From: JABEVB01 sp049965775
Lineage (GTDB): Bacteria > Planctomycetota > Phycisphaerae > WQYP01
Direction: 5' to 3'
DNA: 11,983 nt
Assembly (NCBI GenBank): GCA_049965775.1
Contig: JBMFVX010000097.1
Location: forward strand, 1-11,983
Every line of letters begins with the position of its first letter. Position 1 is the first letter of the stretch. The notes beneath the pieces were generated by a model. It saw only the letters and a program-made list of their open reading frames with translations. It searched no databases and was not told where the DNA came from. This document shows positions 7,585 through 11,983 of this stretch, in pieces. The position numbers and the translations under genes were made by a program.

Positions 7585-9588
7585 ATGCAACCGATTGCAC
7601 AATGGATGATCAATACGGCCTTCAGCAGCAGCTTGGTGCTGTTGCTGGGGTTTCTGGTCATGCGCATACCGCGGTCGCCGGCGGTTCGCCAGCGTGTGGG
7701 TGAAGCGTTTATGTTTGGCTTATTGCTGGCGGCGCTGGTGGCGGCTGCGCCCCTGTGGCCACACTGGACGCTGCCCGTGGTGCGTTTGCCCGCCAATCCT
7801 ATTTTGCAACCCGCGGCCGCTGATGGGCATATTGGTTTGCTGGGTGCGAACGGTGCGGTCGGCGGCCTGGCGGTCGCGGCAACTTCTTTGGTGCAAGGGG
7901 GAAACGCATCGTTGGCAATGCCGGCAGTTACGACCGTTGCCCATTGGCTGGCGACGGCTTTGCCTGCGGCATTGGTTATTGCCTACCTGGCCGGCTGCGC
8001 ACTGATGGTGATACGGCTTGTTTGGGGACATTGCAAATTGTCTCAATTGGTTGGCCTTAGTGCCTACCCGCCGCCTGGCGTCTTAGAGTTGTGGCATGAC
8101 TTGGCGGCCCGCGCCGATCGGAGCCGTGTGCAACTGCTGGTAGCGCCGGGCATCTCCAGCGCCATGACTTTTGGCGTGCGTAAACCTGTGGTGATGATTC
8201 CCGAGGAGCTATGCCATGAGCAGTTCCGGAAGCATCTGCGTTTTGTGCTGCAGCATGAATTGGTACATGTCCGCCGCCGCGACGCTCTGACAGGCCTGGC
8301 GTCGGCCATTGCGGGTGTTTTGTTTTTTTATCAACCGATGTTCTGGCTGGTGCGGCGCGACATACGCCGTTGCCAGGAGTTTACCGCTGATCGGATGGCG
8401 GCCGGCAAAGCGTTGCGCGGCGACTACGCGACGTGCCTGCTTGATTTGGTAAAGCTGCGAGCGCGGCCGGTCGGGCAAATGATGGGGGCGAGCCAGGTGT
8501 TGGCTTCGCGCTCTGATTTTTATGCGCGAATGCGGCGACTGCTCTCGAAGGCGGGGGAGATGGAACCTGGTGATATCGGCCGACGCTGGATTATTTCAGG
8601 TACCGCTGTACTTTTGCTGCCGATTCTCGTGCTTTCGAGCATTACCATTTGTACCTATGCCCGGCCGGCTGCGGCAGCCGAGGCGTCATCTGCGGCAAGC
8701 GACTGGGCAAATGGGGGCAGCGCAGCGGCGGCAACTTCGCACAGCACCGCTGCGCTGCATCGGGGTATCGAGTATTTGCTTCATCGCCAGGGGCGGCGAG
8801 GGCAGTGGTTGGGACATATAGGCCCGGCAGTGACGGCTTTGGTGGTTAAGGCGTTGGTGGGTGCAGGCTACCTGCTGCAGTCGCCGCCGGTGAAGCGCGG
8901 CCTTGAGTTTATTGAAGATTGTCGTCATAGCGATGGCGGTTTTTATGCCGATGTCGAACCACAATACAATACGGCTATTGTATTAAGCGTTCTCCGTGAC
9001 TTGCCCACAGAGCATTATCAATCGCAGGTGGCGGATGGGATCGCGTTTTTACATCGCGCAGACGGTGCCGGCAGTATTGCGGCAAACCAGTGGTTTAGTG
9101 GGGGGCAAACGACCGGTGGGCGGCCGCAGTGCCAGAGTGATTGGCAACTGCATCATATGCAGCTTGATGCGCACGAGCGAAGCACCAACCAAATTTTGGA
9201 CAACTATGGACTGCTCAGCTATGCGCAGCTAAAAAGTCTGGTGTATGCAAGGCTTACGCCGGGCGATTTGCGTGTACGGCGGCTCCGGCGCTGGCTTGCC
9301 AGCCACTACACACTTCGGTGCAACCCGGCAGAGGGAGGCGCTCGTGGGCAATTTTATTACTACCTTGTATTTGCCCGCATATTGGCGGCCAGCCATACCA
9401 AGACATTTACCGGAGCTTCGGGTCAGGTGCATGACTGGCGAAACGATTTATTGACTCAATTGGCGGATATGCAAAGGCCCGATGGAAGCTGGGTAAACAC
9501 GCGGGCGGCAGCCTGGCTTGAAGGACGACCGGTTATGGTAACGACTTATGCTGTTTTGGCCATCGAGCGAGCGATGGGCCTGCATTAA
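7585..9588 (+). CDS. BlaR1-like M56 metalloprotease fused to a squalene-cyclase-like toroid sensor domain
   Basis: The protein has 667 residues. The N-terminal half is a BlaR1/MecR1-type M56 protease: hydrophobic helices near 10-28, 41-58 and 120-147, then the zinc site HELVH at 224-228, followed by RRCQEFTADRM at 261-271 with E265 as the likely third ligand. Another hydrophobic segment lies near 238-256 and a last one at about 336-357. After an Ala/Ser-rich linker, residues about 389-667 are not a penicillin-binding-protein-like sensor. They form an alpha/alpha-toroid of prenyltransferase/squalene-oxidase-type repeats (GQWLGHIGPAVTALVVKAL, SDGGFY, QYNTAIVLSVL, QFYYYLVFARIL, RPDGSWVNTRAAAWLEG). 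By BlaR1 topology this domain faces outside the cytoplasm. I see no DxDD cyclase motif. GGAG precedes the ATG at 7585 by ten bases. It probably senses an unknown ligand and relays it to the BlaI-like repressor. Confidence 0.88.
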   Translation: MQPIAQWMINTAFSSSLVLLLGFLVMRIPRSPAVRQRVGEAFMFGLLLAALVAAAPLWPHWTLPVVRLPANPILQPAAADGHIGLLGANGAVGGLAVAATSLVQGGNASLAMPAVTTVAHWLATALPAALVIAYLAGCALMVIRLVWGHCKLSQLVGLSAYPPPGVLELWHDLAARADRSRVQLLVAPGISSAMTFGVRKPVVMIPEELCHEQFRKHLRFVLQHELVHVRRRDALTGLASAIAGVLFFYQPMFWLVRRDIRRCQEFTADRMAAGKALRGDYATCLLDLVKLRARPVGQMMGASQVLASRSDFYARMRRLLSKAGEMEPGDIGRRWIISGTAVLLLPILVLSSITICTYARPAAAAEASSAASDWANGGSAAAATSHSTAALHRGIEYLLHRQGRRGQWLGHIGPAVTALVVKALVGAGYLLQSPPVKRGLEFIEDCRHSDGGFYADVEPQYNTAIVLSVLRDLPTEHYQSQVADGIAFLHRADGAGSIAANQWFSGGQTTGGRPQCQSDWQLHHMQLDAHERSTNQILDNYGLLSYAQLKSLVYARLTPGDLRVRRLRRWLASHYTLRCNPAEGGARGQFYYYLVFARILAASHTKTFTGASGQVHDWRNDLLTQLADMQRPDGSWVNTRAAAWLEGRPVMVTTYAVLAIERAMGLH

Positions 9589-10795
9589 GCGGCTCGGCTG
9601 GATGGTGGTATTTTCAGGAGTGTTCGCAATGGTTCGTAAAATTGGCAGATGGTGTTTGGCAATGGCGCTGGCCGGGGCGGCTAGCCTCTCGGCAGCCGGT
9701 AGGTTGAATGCCGCAACCATCAAGGTGGATGGCGTTGCGGTAAATAATAAGGTGCTGGCGCGCGGGCTAAATTATCTTGTAAAGCATCAGGAGCCAAACG
9801 GCTCGTGGTTGGGTGAAGTCGGCCCGGCGGTGACGGCGATGGCTGTTAAGGCGCTGGTGCAAGGCGGGCTGCCCATGAGCAGTCCGGCGGTAGCCCGCGG
9901 TATGAAGTTTATAGAATCTACCCGAGAGCCGGACGGAGGGTTTTATGTGCACAATTTGCTGCAAAATTACAATACGGCCATCGTGCTTAGCACGTTATCC
10001 GCGCTACCGGGCGATGCGTACAAAGGGCAAATTAAAGCCGCACAAAAATATCTGATATCGCTGCAGTACAAAACGGGATCTAAAACTGCCAAAGGAAAGA
10101 CTATAACCAAAAACAGCAGTTGGTACGGAGGCGTGGGTTACAGCAACGGACGGCCCGACCTGTCGAACACAGGCTTTTTTATACAAGCCCTGCACGACAG
10201 CGGCATCCCGGCGAGCAACCCAGCCATGAAGCGGGCGTTGGTTTTTGTGACGCACTGCCAGGCGAACAGCGAAACCAATCCGTTGCCTTGGGCCAAGGGA
10301 CGCAATGGCGGCGGTTTTATTTATACGCCGGCCAATGGCGGTGGCTCTGATTTTGGCGACCATGATACGCTCAAGGGCGCCAGCCACGCCAAAGGTTCGC
10401 TTAACAGCGAGTGGACTACTTATGGCACCATGACATACACCGGGCTAAAGAGCATGGTGTACGCGGGCCTTACCGCCAAAGATCCACGTGTAAAAGCCGC
10501 GATGATGTGGATTCGCGACCACTGGACGCTGCAAGCCAACCCAGGCACCGGCGGCAGCCGCATGGGATTATTTTATTACTACCTGATGTTTGCGCGGACG
10601 TTTAAGGCTCTTAATGTCAACACCATTACAGATGTAAATGGCATTAAGCACCACTGGAAGCACGAACTTTATGTCACGCTTAAGAGCCTGCAAAGAAAGG
10701 ATGGCTCGTGGAAGAACATATGGGCCAATCGCTGGCTGGAGGGCAATCCGGATTTGGTAACAGCTTATAGCTGCATTGCGCTGGAGGCCGCGGGA
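8755..10795 (+). repeat. Diverged tandem duplication of the toroid coding segment
   Basis: The 3' part of the M56 gene (about 8755-9585) and most of the next gene (about 9750-10795) encode homologous toroids. By eye a little over half of the residues match across the first 80 positions (for example GPAVTA, DGGFY, YNTAIVLS) and the last 120 (LKS-VYA-LT, FYYYL-FAR, DGSW, WLEG). The first copy lacks roughly 60 residues in the middle. Confidence 0.75.
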
Positions 10796-10801
10796 AAGTA
10801 A
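9629..10801 (+). CDS. Secreted prenyltransferase/squalene-oxidase-repeat alpha-toroid protein
   Basis: The protein has 390 residues. The N-terminus is a signal peptide (MVRKIGRW, hydrophobic core LAMALAGAASLSAAG, likely cut after LNAA). The rest is a repeated helical-hairpin toroid with QW-like turns: GSWLGEVGPAVTAMAVKAL at 58-76, PDGGFYVHNL at 101-110, SSWYGGVGYSNGRPDLSNTG at 163-182, NGGGFIYTPANGG at 226-238, TYGTMTYTGLKSMVYAGL at 264-281, GLFYYYLMFARTF at 313-325 and KDGSWKNIWANRWLEG at 357-372. Neither the DxDD acid motif of squalene-hopene cyclases nor the DCTAE motif of oxidosqualene cyclases is present, so a cyclase reaction is not supported; binding a ligand or glycan is an alternative. 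CAGGAG sits eight bases before ATG 9629. The frame opens earlier (9548), but that would overlap the M56 gene and place 27 unrelated residues before the signal peptide. It lies 40 bases after the M56 gene, probably in one transcript. Confidence 0.85.
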   Translation: MVRKIGRWCLAMALAGAASLSAAGRLNAATIKVDGVAVNNKVLARGLNYLVKHQEPNGSWLGEVGPAVTAMAVKALVQGGLPMSSPAVARGMKFIESTREPDGGFYVHNLLQNYNTAIVLSTLSALPGDAYKGQIKAAQKYLISLQYKTGSKTAKGKTITKNSSWYGGVGYSNGRPDLSNTGFFIQALHDSGIPASNPAMKRALVFVTHCQANSETNPLPWAKGRNGGGFIYTPANGGGSDFGDHDTLKGASHAKGSLNSEWTTYGTMTYTGLKSMVYAGLTAKDPRVKAAMMWIRDHWTLQANPGTGGSRMGLFYYYLMFARTFKALNVNTITDVNGIKHHWKHELYVTLKSLQRKDGSWKNIWANRWLEGNPDLVTAYSCIALEAAGK

Positions 10802-10845
10802 TGCTGGTAGCGTCCGCGCGGGCTCTCCAGAAAACGCAAGACCTG

Positions 10846-10871
10846 AGGAAGCCGTGAGAATCTGGCTTCTT
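10846..10871 (+). other. Possible stem-loop before the porin gene
   Basis: AGGAAGCC (10846-10853) can pair with GGCTTCTT (10864-10871) across a ten-base loop, with one G-U pair. It is not followed by a T run, so it is not a standard terminator. It could be an intercistronic processing or stability structure. Confidence 0.3.
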
Positions 10872-10908
10872 GGGTTGATGCAAAAAAAAACAGATATTAT
10901 GGAGCTTT

Positions 10909-11910
10909 ATGAGAAATGTGATTTCTCTGCGCCCGAGGTGCGCGCTGACTTTACCGGCATTGGCAGCATGGTTTGGCGCTGGTGTGTTTGCCTATGGAGC
11001 AACAGCGGCATCGCCGGAGACGACTGTGCAAACACAGGCCGCGTTGGCCCGGCTGGAGCGACAAATTGCCGCGCTTCAGCGGCGGGTCAAGGGGTATCAC
11101 CGCTTGAAACAGGAGGTTGCGAAGCTGCGCCAACGTGACGATGCGGCCTGGCGGCAGCGACAGGCGCAAAGGATTATCAAAAAGCTCGCGAAGGGCGTGT
11201 TGCGCGACGTTAAGCGGCATGAGGGTTATCAGGTTGGCTACGATGACGGCTTTTTCATGCAGTCGCCCCATCAAGGCAATAAGCTGGTTATAAATGGGGA
11301 GTTGCAGTTTAGGTACATGTATACACATTCCGAGGGTTTTTCATCGCTTGGACCGACTGATTCGCCGGGTTCTGGCGACACCAGTGGCTTTTCGTTTAGA
11401 CGGGCGCGGCTGACCTTTTCGGGCAATATCATTTCTCCCGATTTGCAATACAACATTCAGGGGGATTTTGCCGGGGATTCCAGTAACAATGGCGACTTTC
11501 AGTTGAATAACCTCTGGTTTGCATGGCAATTTAGTACCATGCTTGGCATTCGGTTTGGAGCTTTTGCAGTGCCGTTCAGCAAAGTTCAATGGCTGGAAAA
11601 TGAATGGGCCTTTGATTTACAGGAAACACCGGAGGAACTTGTGCCGTTCGACCCGGACCATTCTTTGGGCGTAAGCGCGTTTGGTGACTTGGTAGCAAAC
11701 AAGCTCGGCTACGAGGTGATGCTTAATGACGGATCGCAGGCCAATGTGACCGGGTATTCCAGCGCATTAAATGGGGTGCATGACAATCGTCTTGGCCTCT
11801 ATGGGCGCGTGCAGTGGGCAGGCGCAGGCGGTGAGAGCGACTTTGCCAACGAGCCTGATTATAAAAATCGCAATCACCTGGTTTGGATGCTCGGCGGAGC
11901 GTTAGGTTAG
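10909..11910 (+). CDS. OprO/OprP-type porin, truncated at the 3' end by an insertion sequence
   Basis: The 333-residue open frame encodes an outer-membrane channel of the phosphate-selective porin O/P family. A signal peptide (LPALAAWFGAGVFAYGATA) is followed by a coiled coil (about 40-100: LARLERQIAALQRRV, LKQEVAKLRQRDD), as in many planctomycete porins. Then comes the barrel: GYDDGFFMQSP, GNKLVINGELQFRYMY, SGFSFRRARLTFSGNI, LQYNIQGDFAGDS, LGIRFGAFAVPFSKVQWLENE. The coiled coil probably tethers the porin to the cell wall. GGAG lies four bases before ATG 10909. Family members are usually about 400-500 residues, and this one ends abruptly in LVWMLGGALG at a TAG beside a transposase fragment on the other strand, so the last barrel strands are missing. 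A working channel is doubtful. It lies 107 bases after the toroid gene, same strand; co-regulation is inferred. Confidence 0.8.
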   Translation: MRNVISLRPRCALTLPALAAWFGAGVFAYGATAASPETTVQTQAALARLERQIAALQRRVKGYHRLKQEVAKLRQRDDAAWRQRQAQRIIKKLAKGVLRDVKRHEGYQVGYDDGFFMQSPHQGNKLVINGELQFRYMYTHSEGFSSLGPTDSPGSGDTSGFSFRRARLTFSGNIISPDLQYNIQGDFAGDSSNNGDFQLNNLWFAWQFSTMLGIRFGAFAVPFSKVQWLENEWAFDLQETPEELVPFDPDHSLGVSAFGDLVANKLGYEVMLNDGSQANVTGYSSALNGVHDNRLGLYGRVQWAGAGGESDFANEPDYKNRNHLVWMLGGALG

Positions 11911-11983
11911 GGCGCGTAAACAAATAACCGCTACGGTTGACGTGGCGTGATCGTATAGTTCCAGTCGCCGTGGAAGTCATGGA
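11903..11983. mobile_element. End of an ISAzo13-type insertion sequence inside the porin gene
   Basis: The porin-like protein ends at LVWMLGGALG (to 11910) and the transposase stop is at 11931, so the IS end should fall between about 11903 and 11930. The short TTAGG/TTAGG duplication (11901-11910) may mark the junction. Terminal inverted and target repeats cannot be confirmed because the other end is not in the window. Confidence 0.6.
11931..11983 (-). CDS. ISAzo13-family transposase, C-terminal fragment at the window edge
   Basis: The last 17 sense codons before a TAG (11931-11933, minus strand) read HDFHGDWNYTITPRQP after one partial codon. F-H-G-D/E-W-N-Y-T-I-x-P is, from memory, the characteristic C-terminus of ISAzo13-family (Rhodopirellula-type DDE) transposases. 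The rest of the gene lies beyond the right edge. It runs against the porin, whose frame ends 20 bases away. The call rests on a short stretch, but the motif is distinctive. Confidence 0.7.
   Translation of the reverse strand, partial: HDFHGDWNYTITPRQP

Noticed and set aside
7188..9588. Beta-lactam resistance regulatory pair (blaI-blaR1)
   Set aside because: The sensor half has no penicillin-binding SxxK/KTG motifs and no beta-lactamase gene is nearby; only the relay chassis is shared.
9629..10801. Toroid protein as a squalene-hopene cyclase
   Set aside because: The DxDD catalytic motif is absent, the protein is well short of the usual roughly 630 residues, and it carries a signal peptide.
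11723..11980. 85-codon minus-strand frame (MTSTATGTIRSR...)
   Set aside because: It is out of frame with the transposase C-terminus and antisense to the porin.

Overview
The window is moderately GC-rich bacterial chromosome, most likely from a planctomycete (Planctomycetota, perhaps a Phycisphaerae-type lineage). Four things point there: a BlaI/M56 regulator pair, PEP-CTERM-type sorting sequence, a secreted sorbosone-dehydrogenase-like propeller, and the end of an ISAzo13 ("Rhodopirellula transposase") element. This assignment is inferred from gene content, not from a marker gene.

Positions 1-2235 (minus strand) look decayed. A large secreted protein of unrecognised function runs from 1792 off the left edge. 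It is broken by two one-base frameshifts, both in four-base homopolymers. Just upstream lies a remnant of a PEP-CTERM protein spread over more than one frame, whose PEP motif now reads SES.

Positions 2434-6778 (minus strand) hold three intact genes read in the order tig (trigger factor), a fused SAM-methyltransferase/family-2 glycosyltransferase, and a secreted sorbosone/glucose-dehydrogenase-like beta-propeller. The propeller gene has its own promoter-like sequence.

Positions 7127-11910 (plus strand) are the most interesting part and look like one regulated cluster. A promoter overlapped by a perfect 7-bp inverted repeat precedes a BlaI/MecI-type repressor. Next comes a BlaR1-like M56 membrane metalloprotease whose expected extracytoplasmic beta-lactam sensor is replaced by a squalene-cyclase/prenyltransferase-like alpha-toroid domain. 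Then comes a secreted stand-alone paralogue of that same toroid, and an OprO/OprP-type porin. The working model is a BlaR1-type relay: the toroid senses an unknown extracytoplasmic ligand, the M56 protease is activated, BlaI is removed and the cluster is derepressed. The secreted toroid and the porin would handle the same ligand.

The porin stops early, and 20 bases further on the opposite strand encodes the C-terminus of an ISAzo13-family transposase. An insertion sequence therefore appears to have cut the porin at the right edge of the window.
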